NCBI RefSeq assembly: GCF_002224125.1
Contig: NZ_NCSM01000007.1
Location: 375,839-439,838 of the forward strand
Direction of reading: 5' to 3'
Source of the DNA: Streptomyces sp. NBS 14/10
GTDB taxonomy: Bacteria; Actinomycetota; Actinomycetes; Streptomycetales; Streptomycetaceae
DNA length: 64,000 nt
Shown here: piece after piece, positions 25,344-33,657 of the stretch
Layout of the letters: every line of letters begins with the position of its first letter
Position numbering within the stretch: the first letter of the stretch is position 1
Notes under the pieces: generated by a model
What the model saw: only the letters and a program-made list of their open reading frames with translations
Database searches by the model: none
What the model was told of the DNA's origin: nothing
Translations under genes and position numbers: made by a program

Positions 25344-25689
25344 AGACGCAGAGCTTAAAGCTCGGGCGAAAAAGGTTACATTGGATTTCATCCATGCCTA
25401 CTATGCGAAAGACTTCGATACCGCATGCCGACTCGTGGTTCCTCATGCGCGCGACAACGGCAAATTTCTGGCTCCTGAATGTGAAGACGCATGGGAGCGC
25501 AAGAAAAGCGAAGCAGAGAAAGCCACCGTCGGGGATCTTGAGTATGTCGACAAGCACATGACGGTCAAGTCCGTCAAGCTGGTGAGCAACTCAAAAGCCC
25601 ATGCCACCATGGCCATCGACGGCACGTCCATGGTGGTGTTTATTTTGAGGCGGAGCGGAGACAGTTGGCTCATCGAAGGGGACAGCTGA
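25237..25689 (+). pseudogene. Displaced membrane and sensor part of kinase 3
   Basis: In the frame one base off from the kinase 3 coding frame: a membrane span (W-I-A-L-V-V-V-V-M-I-L-L-G-G-G-A) followed by an external domain (Y-Y-A-K-D-F-D-T-A-C-R-L-V-V-P-H-A-R ... R-R-S-G-D-S-W-L-I-E-G-D-S) clearly homologous to that of kinase 2. It has no start signal of its own. Restoring the frame at the C7 tract gives a protein of about 501 residues, the length of kinase 2. Confidence 0.8.
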
Positions 25690-25755
25690 TGGGCCGCCTC
25701 ACGCGCCCGCCGGGCACTGACGCGGGCGCGTGCCCGCCAGCCGTTAGGCAATCCT

Positions 25756-25773
25756 CCGGACCTCACGGTCCGG
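25756..25773 (+). terminator. Hairpin after kinase 3
   Basis: A 7-bp perfect stem CCGGACC / GGTCCGG with a TCAC loop, about 67 nt after the kinase 3 stop and followed by TTCTGT. The rest of 25690-25963 holds no gene that I can support. Confidence 0.5.
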
Positions 25774-25963
25774 TTCTGTGAGCAGTAGAGACCCGAAGCA
25801 TTGAAGCTAGGCCCTTGAGAAGCTGAAGGTCACGATGCCCAGTGCTCTCTCCACTGGGTTGCCTGGTCAGGGATATGGCGCGCCGTCAGCTATGCCAACC
25901 CCGCTTTTGCGTTGGGCCGCTCTGAAACAGGGGTATTGCTGTGGTCGAGGACGGGGGTCGGGG

Positions 25964-28900
25964 ATGATTCTGCGGTTGACCGTTGAGGATGCTCAGGCGT
26001 CGACGCGCCGGGATGTCGAGGTGTTCGCTACGCCCACCAGCACGGTGGGCTCGCTGCTTGAGTCGCTGCCGGATCCTGTGGGCGGCAGGCGGTGTTTTGT
26101 CGGTGCCGTCGAGCTCGATCCCCAGGCTGTCGTGGCCGAGAGTCCCCTGATACCGGGCGCGGTGATCAGGGTGGGGGCCCCTGGGCCGATGTTCCGCCCT
26201 GTGCCTGCCCATACGGCGGGTGTTCTCACGGTGGCCGCCGGGCCGGACACGGGCCTGATCGTGCCATTGGCTCCGGGGACGTACGCCGTGGCCAGGAACT
26301 CAAGGGCACCGGTATGTCTGCGGGATCTGGACGTCTCGCGCAACGAGCACGCCAGGCTGGAGATTTCCGAAGACGGCCAAGCCGTCGTCGTGGACGGAGG
26401 GTCGACCAACGGCACGTTCATCGGTGGCGACAGGGTCAGCAGCAGGATGGCGTTGAATCCGGGCGCCGTACTGCGGGTGGGCGCCGACCAGTTGCGGTGG
26501 ACGCCTCACCCGGTGGAGGCCCTGCGGGCGACACACAGCGCGGATGGGCGGCTGGACTTCGACCGGGCTTTCGCCGCTGCCCCGGCGGTCCCTCGTACTG
26601 AGGTGACCCTGCCGGTGCAGCAGAGCGTCATGCGCAACACAGGCATGATGGCGCTGTCCGCCCTGCTGCCCGTGGGCGGGGCCGTGCTGATGGCCCTGAC
26701 GATGCATCGGATGTCCATGCTTTGGTTTGGGCTGCTCGGAGTCCTGGGCTTCCTCATCATGCAATTCATCCAGAACAAGCAGCGTCGAGAGAGCGAAGTT
26801 GCCTTCGCCAAGGCGAAGAAGACCGTCCAAGACAAGATCGATGCCCATGTCGCCGAGGAGCAGCGCGTGCGGCGGCTGCTCGGCCCAGATCCCCTACAGA
26901 TCGCCGAGGCCGCCGCGGGGGTGCGGTCAGACCTTTGGCCGCGAAGAATGGATTCCCCGCACGGGCTGGTGCTGCGGGTGGGAGTCGCCGACCAGCAGGC
27001 AGCGGTGGACGTGCGCGGCGAACCCTGGGAGGGCTTCCGGACGCCGATGGTGCCTATGGCGCCGGTCACGGTGGATCTGCGGGCCACCGGCGTGCTCGGG
27101 GTGGTCGGGCCTGGAAAGCCGGTGCAGTCTCTGCTGAGGTGGCTGTTGATTCAGCTGAGTACCCTGCGCGGCCCCGACGACTTACGCATCATGGTGATCA
27201 CGGCGGCCGGACACGACGGTTTGACCTGGACACGGTGGTTGCCGCACGCGGACGCGGGCCACGCCGCGGCCGTTCCCTGTTCGATCGGCAATACCAATGC
27301 CACTCGCGCGGCCCGGGTGCAGGAGCTCAGAGGGCTCATCACGGCGCGGCGGGCGGAGCGCGCCGCCTCCTCCACGGTCCGCTTCGCCGGGGAAGTCGTG
27401 GTCGTACTGGACGGCGCCTTGGCCTTGCGGGAACTCCCCGGTATGGACGAGGTGCTGCGCGACGGGCCTTCGGTCGGCGTCTATCTGATCTGCGCCGACG
27501 AGCGCGGCATGAACGAGTGCCGCGGCCTGTGCGAGGTGGGCGACGGCACGCTGCGTCTCACCGCCACCCCGGACGACTCCCCCGTCACGGCCAAGCCCGA
27601 CGCGCTCGGCGAGGCGGCCGCCGAGCCACTGGCCCGGGCACTCGCCCCGATGCGCGACCGGCTCACCCTCGCCTCCACGCTGAACGCCGTGCCCGGCCAT
27701 GTGCGCTTCCTCGACCTGCTGGGCATTGGCATGCCGACCGCCGACGACGTCCTCGGCCTCTGGGATACGGGGCAGGGGCCACAGACGCGTGTCGTGCTGG
27801 GTGTGGATGCGAGCGGCCCGGTGACGGTCGATCTGGCCGGCCAGGGCCCGCACACCATGCTCGGCGGGGCCACCGGTGCGGGCAAGAGCATCCTGCTGCA
27901 GACGCTGGTCGCCGCTCTGCTGCTGGCCAACCGGCCCGACGAACTCAACCTCGTCCTGGTCGACTTCAAGGGGGGCAGCGCCTTCCTGCCCTTCCAGCAC
28001 TGCCCTCACGTGGTCGCGCTGATCCGTTCCACCGGCGAGACACCCGCCGACGTCTTCGACTCCGCCGCGGCGGCCCGTGTGCTGGCCTCCGTACGCGCCG
28101 AGGTCAGCCGCCGCGAATCCCTGCTCGCCCGATACGACGGCGAGATCGACAGGTACTGGCGCAAGCGCCGCACCGACCCCGGCATGCCGCCGCTGCCGCG
28201 CCTGGTGATGGTCTTCGACGAGTTCGCCCGCGTGCTGGAGACCTCCCCGGACTTCCTCAAGGAACTGGTCAATGTCGCGGCCAAAGGCCGCTCCCTCGGC
28301 ATGCATCTCGTACTGGCCACCCAGTCGCTCCAGGGCAAGCTGTCGCCCGAGCTGAAGAACAACATCTCGCTGCGGATCAGCCTGCGGCAGAACGAACCCG
28401 CCGACAGCACCGAAGTCCTCGGCGTACCCGACGCGGCAACCATCCCCGGCTCCCTGCGCGGCCGCGGCATGATCCTGTGCACCACCGGCGAAACCCGCAC
28501 CCCGCAGGTGTTCCAGTCCGGCTACCTCGGCAACCCGCCACCCTCCGGCGCGGCCCAGCCCGTTGCCGTCCGCGCGCTCCAGTGGACGGAGTTCGGGGCG
28601 CCTCGCCCCGCGGAGCACACCAGGCACGGCGAGGCGCCCACCGACCAGGACCTGGCCATCGCCGCCGTCGAGGAAGCCGCCGGGCGCGGCGGGCTCACTG
28701 CCCCGTTCCGGCCCCTGCTGCCCCCGCTGCCCGTCACCGTGGCGTTGGAGGACCTGGCCGACCGCCAGACCGCCGCTCCTCCCGCCGCGGCGGTGCCCTT
28801 CGGTCTGGCCGACGATCCCGAAGGGCAGGCCCAGCCCGCCGAATTCCTCGATCTCGCCGGCGCCGACCGGCTGATGGTCGCCGGCGGCCCGCAATCCGGC

Positions 28901-30247
28901 CGCACCACCTTCGCCCGCGCCCTGATCACCAGCCTCGCCACCAGACACCGCCCCGACCAAGCCCATCTCTACATCATCGAGCGCCATCCGGCCGGGCTGT
29001 CCGACTACAGCCGGCTGCCCCACTGCGGCGGTGTCTTCTCCGCCACCGAACCCGACCGCATCCGACGCCTGATCACCTGGCTCGACCAGGAAGTCCACCG
29101 CCGCGCCACCACCGGCCCCACGCCCCAGTCGGCACCTCGCCCCCGCATCGTGGTCATCATCGACGGCTGGGAACACTTCGAGAACCACAGCGACCCCGCG
29201 TTCACCGAGACCTCACTGCTCACCACCCTGCGCGGCATCGTCGCCGCGGGAGCCCCGCTGGGGGTGCACATCGTGCCGCTGGGCGGACACGACATGCTCA
29301 ACCACAAGCTCCCCACCTACTACACCCGCCGTCTGCTCCTGCCCTTCCCGAAGGAAGAGACCCGCCGCGCACAACTGACCTCGGCCATGACCAGCCCACC
29401 CGTCCTGCCCGGCCGGGCGATCGACGCCGCCACCGGCAGGCATATCCACATCTGCCACCCCAACACGCCCCCCACCGGCCTCCCCACACGGTTCCCCGAC
29501 GTCAACCCCGCCCATCTGCCGTGGCAGTTCCCCGCCCTGCCCACCCACATGACCCTCGACGAGCTGTCCCTGCCGGAGACTCAGCAATCCCCCAGCTGGA
29601 TCCCCCTCGGCATCGGCGGACCCGAACACACCACCATCGGCGTCGACCTCATCCAAGGCCCCCATCTGCTGCTGCTCTCCGGACCCCACGGCTCCGGCCG
29701 CACCACCACCGCCGCCTCACTCGCCCACTCACTGCGCCGGGCCGGCATCGGCGTGCTCGCCGTCGCCCCGCCCCGCTCCCCTCTGCCCCACCTGCTTCCC
29801 GACGACGCCGGCGTACGCGTCGTCACCGGCATCTCCATCAAGGACTCCGACCTCCGCGACGCGGCCGAGGCATTCGGCGACGGCCCCTATACGGTGATCC
29901 TCGACGACGCCGACCACATCACCGTCCTGCCCACCCAGCAAGGTTTCACCGACGCCCCCACCCTGCTGGACGACATCGCCCGCCTCTCGGCCCGCGGCCA
30001 CCACGCCCTCGTCCTCACCGCCGACGCCACCCCCATCCTCACCGGCTTCCCCAGCCCCCTCGCCCGCCTGATCAACACCATCGTGACCACGGGAAACCGG
30101 ATCCTACTCACCCCCGCCGGCCGCCCCACCGCCGTCGCCCACAGCATCACCCTCGAGCAGGACCAATACTTCAACGGCCCACCCGGCCGGGGCTACCTTG
30201 CCACCGGACAGACCCCCATCCTGCTCCAGCTGGCCACACTCGGGTAA
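25964..30247 (+). CDS. FHA-domain FtsK/SpoIIIE type VII secretion ATPase (EssC/EccC-like)
   Basis: A 1427-residue membrane ATPase. Residues 1-75 look ubiquitin/YukD-like; about 105-180 is an FHA domain (S-R-N-E-H-A-R-L and G-S-T-N-G-T-F); two membrane spans lie at about 228-270; three FtsK/SpoIIIE P-loop domains follow. Domain 1 has a canonical Walker A G-A-T-G-A-G-K-S (635-642) and Walker B L-V-M-V-F-D-E-F. Domains 2 and 3 have G-P-Q-S-G-R-T-T and G-P-H-G-S-G-R-T-T, where Arg replaces the catalytic Lys. The N-terminal FHA and order resemble Firmicutes EssC/YukB more than mycobacterial EccC. Codon 407 is TTA (27182-27184). It probably energises export of the WXG100 proteins and RHS toxin and may read phospho-threonine made by the kinases. 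Confidence 0.9.
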   Translation: MILRLTVEDAQASTRRDVEVFATPTSTVGSLLESLPDPVGGRRCFVGAVELDPQAVVAESPLIPGAVIRVGAPGPMFRPVPAHTAGVLTVAAGPDTGLIVPLAPGTYAVARNSRAPVCLRDLDVSRNEHARLEISEDGQAVVVDGGSTNGTFIGGDRVSSRMALNPGAVLRVGADQLRWTPHPVEALRATHSADGRLDFDRAFAAAPAVPRTEVTLPVQQSVMRNTGMMALSALLPVGGAVLMALTMHRMSMLWFGLLGVLGFLIMQFIQNKQRRESEVAFAKAKKTVQDKIDAHVAEEQRVRRLLGPDPLQIAEAAAGVRSDLWPRRMDSPHGLVLRVGVADQQAAVDVRGEPWEGFRTPMVPMAPVTVDLRATGVLGVVGPGKPVQSLLRWLLIQLSTLRGPDDLRIMVITAAGHDGLTWTRWLPHADAGHAAAVPCSIGNTNATRAARVQELRGLITARRAERAASSTVRFAGEVVVVLDGALALRELPGMDEVLRDGPSVGVYLICADERGMNECRGLCEVGDGTLRLTATPDDSPVTAKPDALGEAAAEPLARALAPMRDRLTLASTLNAVPGHVRFLDLLGIGMPTADDVLGLWDTGQGPQTRVVLGVDASGPVTVDLAGQGPHTMLGGATGAGKSILLQTLVAALLLANRPDELNLVLVDFKGGSAFLPFQHCPHVVALIRSTGETPADVFDSAAAARVLASVRAEVSRRESLLARYDGEIDRYWRKRRTDPGMPPLPRLVMVFDEFARVLETSPDFLKELVNVAAKGRSLGMHLVLATQSLQGKLSPELKNNISLRISLRQNEPADSTEVLGVPDAATIPGSLRGRGMILCTTGETRTPQVFQSGYLGNPPPSGAAQPVAVRALQWTEFGAPRPAEHTRHGEAPTDQDLAIAAVEEAAGRGGLTAPFRPLLPPLPVTVALEDLADRQTAAPPAAAVPFGLADDPEGQAQPAEFLDLAGADRLMVAGGPQSGRTTFARALITSLATRHRPDQAHLYIIERHPAGLSDYSRLPHCGGVFSATEPDRIRRLITWLDQEVHRRATTGPTPQSAPRPRIVVIIDGWEHFENHSDPAFTETSLLTTLRGIVAAGAPLGVHIVPLGGHDMLNHKLPTYYTRRLLLPFPKEETRRAQLTSAMTSPPVLPGRAIDAATGRHIHICHPNTPPTGLPTRFPDVNPAHLPWQFPALPTHMTLDELSLPETQQSPSWIPLGIGGPEHTTIGVDLIQGPHLLLLSGPHGSGRTTTAASLAHSLRRAGIGVLAVAPPRSPLPHLLPDDAGVRVVTGISIKDSDLRDAAEAFGDGPYTVILDDADHITVLPTQQGFTDAPTLLDDIARLSARGHHALVLTADATPILTGFPSPLARLINTIVTTGNRILLTPAGRPTAVAHSITLEQDQYFNGPPGRGYLATGQTPILLQLATLG

Positions 30248-30285
30248 GCCCGCGACAAGCGCGCGTCCCGACCATCCGGATTCGA

Positions 30286-30322
30286 GTTGGCGATGTACAT
30301 AACCAGCACGTACATCGCCAAC
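30286..30322. terminator. Bidirectional hairpin terminator
   Basis: A perfect 13-bp inverted repeat (GTTGGCGATGTAC 30286-30298 with 30310-30322, 11-nt loop) between the convergent ATPase gene and the PepSY gene, 39 nt after the ATPase stop. Confidence 0.65.
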
Positions 30323-30377
30323 ATCCACGCTCGCAGGGGCTTACCGAAGGCTGCCCGTGAACCCGGCCGTCAGCGGG

Positions 30378-31148
30378 TCAGTCCTCGTCGCGGTCGTCGC
30401 CCCTGTCGTTGTCGCCCGAGCGGTCGTGGCCGTCGTGGTCGTCGCGGTCGTCGTCGGCCCGCACGGCCGTGACCTTGCCGGACCGGGCGTCGACGGTGAC
30501 CTCGTGTTCGGCGCCCTTGGTGTCGGTGACTTCGATGTCCCAGGCGGCCGACCGACCGTTGTCGTCGTCCAGCTCGGCGGAGGTCGCCGTACCGGGGATC
30601 TTCTTGACCGCGGCGTCCACCGCTTGGCCGAGGCCGGTCTTGGCGGACCTGGCCAGAGCGGCCTCGTCGGTGTCGTCATGGTCGGTGTCGTCGTGGTCGG
30701 TCCTGTTGGCGGTGACCTTGCCGCTGGTGGTGTTCACCGTGACTTCGTGTTCCGCACCCTTGGCGGTGACGACGTCGACCTTCCAGACGGCCTTGCCCCG
30801 GTGTCCCTCAAGCTCGACGGAGGTGACCTTGCCCGCGACCGACGCCACGGCCGCGTCGGCCGCCTGCTTGAGGTCGACCTTGGTCTTCGTGGCGGGCGCA
30901 TCGTCGTCGTCGGAGCCGTCGCGGTCCTCGTAGATGGTGCCCGCGGCTGCGTGGGTGCTTTCGTACGTGCTGTCGTACGTCCTGTCGCGGGTGCTGTCGT
31001 GCGTCTTGTCGCGGGCGCTGTCGTGGCTGCCGTCGTCGGCGAAGGCCACAGCGGTCGCGGCACCGGCGCCACCGAGCACCACGGTGGCCGCGAGCACGGC
31101 GGCGACGGTACGGCGACGGCCGGTCAGCGAGCGCTTGAGGGACTTCAT
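30378..31148 (-). CDS. Secreted tandem PepSY-domain protein, His/Asp-rich
   Basis: A 256-residue exported protein. Signal peptide with T-V-A-A-V-L-A-A-T-V-V-L-G-G-A-G-A-A and cleavage after A-V-A-F-A. A repetitive H-D-S-x-R-D-x-T stretch follows, then two PepSY domains of about 55 residues each (K-Q-A-A-D-A-A-V ... S-G-K-V-T-A and G-Q-A-V-D-A-A-V ... S-G-K-V-T-A-V) joined by D-H-D-D-T-D-H-D-D-T, and a tail of Asp/Arg/His. PepSY domains are extracytoplasmic modulators, often of proteases. ATG at 31148 with AAAGGA upstream. Divergent from a two-component pair with which it shares a palindromic operator region, so it is probably its target. Confidence 0.85.
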   Translation of the reverse strand: MKSLKRSLTGRRRTVAAVLAATVVLGGAGAATAVAFADDGSHDSARDKTHDSTRDRTYDSTYESTHAAAGTIYEDRDGSDDDDAPATKTKVDLKQAADAAVASVAGKVTSVELEGHRGKAVWKVDVVTAKGAEHEVTVNTTSGKVTANRTDHDDTDHDDTDEAALARSAKTGLGQAVDAAVKKIPGTATSAELDDDNGRSAAWDIEVTDTKGAEHEVTVDARSGKVTAVRADDDRDDHDGHDRSGDNDRGDDRDED

Positions 31149-31238
31149 CGTGGGTGGTCCTTTCCTCAACTGCGGCTGAGGTGCCGCAGGGGTGCCGACC
31201 GGGGTCGGCCTGACATGGACAACCCTGCGCGAGCGATC

Positions 31239-31279
31239 CTGAAGCCACGCTGAAGCTTCCTGAAGATCGCTTCAGGAAG
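31239..31279. promoter_or_regulatory. Probable response-regulator binding region
   Basis: CTGAAG occurs at 31239, 31250 and 31260, and CTTCAG at 31270, i.e. once per helical turn; the last two lie in a perfect inverted repeat CTTCCTGAAG-ATCG-CTTCAGGAAG (31256-31279). OmpR-type regulators bind such phased repeats. It sits between the PepSY gene and the response regulator. Confidence 0.6.
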
Positions 31280-31298
31280 GCATGCGACGCTGAGGGGT

Positions 31299-31985
31299 AT
31301 GCGCCTGCTGATCGTAGAGGACGAGAAACGCCTGGCCACCGCCCTGGCCCGGGGTCTGGCCGCCGAGGGCTTCGCCGTGGACGTGGCCCACGACGGTGTC
31401 AGCGGTCTGCACATGGCGCAGGAGCAGGACTACGACCTGATCGTGCTGGACATCATGCTGCCCGGCCTGAACGGCTACCGCGTCTGCGCCCAGCTGCGGG
31501 CGGCCGGCGACGAGACGCCGATCCTCATGCTGACCGCGAAGGACGGCGAGTACGACGAGGCCGAGGGCCTGGACACCGGCGCGGACGACTACCTCACCAA
31601 GCCGTTCTCGTACGTCGTCCTCCAGGCCCGCATCCGCGCCCTGCTGCGCCGCCGTACCCGGGCCGCCGTCCAGGTACTGAAGATAGGCGACCTGACCGTC
31701 GATCCCGGCGCCAAGCGCGTGGAGCGGGCGGGGGCGGAGGTCCCGCTGACCACCAAGGAGTTCGCGGTCCTGGAACACCTCGCGCTGCACGCGGGCCGGG
31801 TCGTGTCGAAGGCGGACGTCCTCGCCCATGTGTGGGACTTCGCCTACGACGGCGATCCGAACATCGTCGAGGTCTATGTGAGCGCCCTGCGCCGCAAGCT
31901 CGACGTCCCGTTCGGGCGGCGTTCCATCACGACCGTACGAGGCGCCGGGTACCGCCTGGAAGCCGACGGCGGCCGCCATGCGTAG
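31299..31985 (+). CDS. OmpR-family response regulator 1
   Basis: A 228-residue regulator with a receiver domain (acidic pair E-D-E at 7-9, phosphate acceptor Asp51 in L-I-V-L-D-I-M-L-P, Thr in M-L-T-A, Lys in L-T-K-P-F) and a C-terminal winged helix ending Y-V-S-A-L-R-R-K-L and V-R-G-A-G-Y-R. GAGGGG precedes the ATG. Its end overlaps the histidine kinase gene by 8 bp. It should bind the phased CTGAAG repeats just upstream, controlling itself and the divergent PepSY gene. Confidence 0.95.
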   Translation: MRLLIVEDEKRLATALARGLAAEGFAVDVAHDGVSGLHMAQEQDYDLIVLDIMLPGLNGYRVCAQLRAAGDETPILMLTAKDGEYDEAEGLDTGADDYLTKPFSYVVLQARIRALLRRRTRAAVQVLKIGDLTVDPGAKRVERAGAEVPLTTKEFAVLEHLALHAGRVVSKADVLAHVWDFAYDGDPNIVEVYVSALRRKLDVPFGRRSITTVRGAGYRLEADGGRHA

Positions 31986-33441
31986 GCCGTTCGCCTCCGT
32001 CCGCGCCCGCGCCGCGCTGGCCGCGACCCTGGTCGTCTCCGTCGCCCTGGTCGCCGCGGGCGTCGCCGTGGTCCTCGTACTGCGCCACAACCTGGTCGAC
32101 CGGGCCAGCCTGGAGTCCGAGGTCGCGGCCCGTACGGTGGCGGGCGCGCAGGCCGCGCTGAACGGAGACTTCGGTTCCGTGTCCCTGCCCGATGACGAGG
32201 ACCGGCCCGTCCAGATCGTCGACTCCGCCGGCAAGGTGCTGGCCGCCAGTGACGACCTGGACGGACGCGGTCCTGTCACGGACTACTCGCCCGCCGCCAA
32301 GGGCACCGCGCCGAAAGTCTCGTCTCACGGCGATGACAGCGGCCATGACGACGATGACGATGACGACCACGACAGCGCCCCGGCCCGGGGCAAGGTCAGC
32401 ACCGACGCGGACCGCAAGGACCTCACCGTGAGGGTCGGCGACGAAACCCACGACTACAGCTTCGCCGCCGTACAGGGAACGGCCTACGACGGCCGCACCT
32501 ACACCGTCTACGCGGGCACCTCGCTGGAGGACGAACAGGCCACCCTCGACCAGGTCACCCACGTCATGCTGATCGGCCTGCCCTGCCTGCTGGTCGTGGT
32601 CGCCGGGGTGACCTGGCTGGTCACCCGGCGGGCGCTGCGCCCCGTCGAGAGCATCCGTACGGAGATGGCCGAGATCACCGCCAGCGGCGATCTCTCGCGC
32701 CGCGTGCCCCAGCCCGACTCGTACGACGAGATCGCCCGGCTCGCCGCCACCACCAACGAGACCCTGACCGCGCTGGAGCAGTCCGTCGAGCGCCAGCACC
32801 GCTTCGTCGCCGACGCCTCCCACGAGCTGCGCAGCCCAATCGCGTCCTTGCGCACCCAACTCGAGGTCGCCGTCGCGCACTCCGAGCTGCTGGATGTCGA
32901 GGAGGTGCTCGCGGACGTCATCCGCCTCCAGCACCTGGCGGCCGACCTGCTCCTGCTGGCCCGCCTCGACGCCGGCGAGCGGCCGGCGGAGGCCCAGGTC
33001 GACCTGGCGGTTCTCGTCCGCGAGGAGCTCGCGGAACGCACCGCCACGGACCGCATCGCCCCGAGCCTCAGCATGAGCGACGACGCACCGCTCGACGTGC
33101 GCGGCAGCAGAGGGCAGCTGGCCCGTGTGCTCGGCAATCTCCTCGACAACGCCCAACGCCACGCGAGGTCTGCGGTCGGCGTCGAAGTGCGCGCCGACGG
33201 CGCGGAGGCGGTGCTCACCGTCACCGACGACGGCCCCGGTGTGCCCGAGGCCGACCGCGCGCGGATCTTCGAACGCTTCGTACGCCTCGACGAGGCCCGC
33301 ACGCGGGACGACGGTGGAGCGGGACTTGGCCTGGCCATCGCTCGCGACGTCATAGAGCGCCACGGCGGGACGCTGGTGGTGGGGCAGGCATCGGGTGGCG
33401 GCGCGGCTTTCCGGGTCAGGCTGCCCCGTACCACCACCTGA
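31978..33441 (+). CDS. Sensor histidine kinase 1 with His/Asp-rich sensor loop
   Basis: A 487-residue kinase. Membrane spans at about 12-36 and 193-215 enclose an external sensor of about 155 residues that contains a run of His and Asp residues (116-133, D-D-S-G-H-D-D-D-D-D-D-D-H-D-like), a possible metal-binding loop. A HAMP domain follows, then the H-box with His282 (A-S-H-E-L-R-S-P-I), N box (L-G-N-L-L-D-N-A) and G boxes (D-D-G-P-G-V, G-A-G-L-G-L). Partner of the preceding response regulator (8-bp overlap). The secreted PepSY protein is similarly His/Asp-rich. Confidence 0.94.
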   Translation: MRRPFASVRARAALAATLVVSVALVAAGVAVVLVLRHNLVDRASLESEVAARTVAGAQAALNGDFGSVSLPDDEDRPVQIVDSAGKVLAASDDLDGRGPVTDYSPAAKGTAPKVSSHGDDSGHDDDDDDDHDSAPARGKVSTDADRKDLTVRVGDETHDYSFAAVQGTAYDGRTYTVYAGTSLEDEQATLDQVTHVMLIGLPCLLVVVAGVTWLVTRRALRPVESIRTEMAEITASGDLSRRVPQPDSYDEIARLAATTNETLTALEQSVERQHRFVADASHELRSPIASLRTQLEVAVAHSELLDVEEVLADVIRLQHLAADLLLLARLDAGERPAEAQVDLAVLVREELAERTATDRIAPSLSMSDDAPLDVRGSRGQLARVLGNLLDNAQRHARSAVGVEVRADGAEAVLTVTDDGPGVPEADRARIFERFVRLDEARTRDDGGAGLGLAIARDVIERHGGTLVVGQASGGGAAFRVRLPRTTT

Positions 33442-33657
33442 CCAACGGGCTACGGGCCGACTGCGGCCCGGGCCGGCCCGTCCGCGGACGGCCGCCGTAC
33501 CGCGGACAGCCGCCGTGCTGCGAAACTTTGGTCGTTTCCTGGTCTGCCGCTCTCTGTTTGCTGGGCTCGCTCTGGAGAGCCGGTTCCTAGGGTCATAGCT
33601 GTCCCCCGGAGGGCCGGTTCACGGACCTCCGCATCCCCACTGACCTGGAGACACCTG

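Noticed and set aside
25690..25963. Region before the ATPase considered as part of a group II intron or insertion element because of its different look and hairpin
   Set aside because: No reverse transcriptase or transposase, no terminal repeats and no domain V structure that I could fold; kept only the hairpin as a terminator.
26722..30360. A 1212-codon open frame overlapping the FHA-ATPase in another frame of the same strand
   Set aside because: Arg/Pro/His-rich shadow frame of the ATPase gene, no domain and no start signal.
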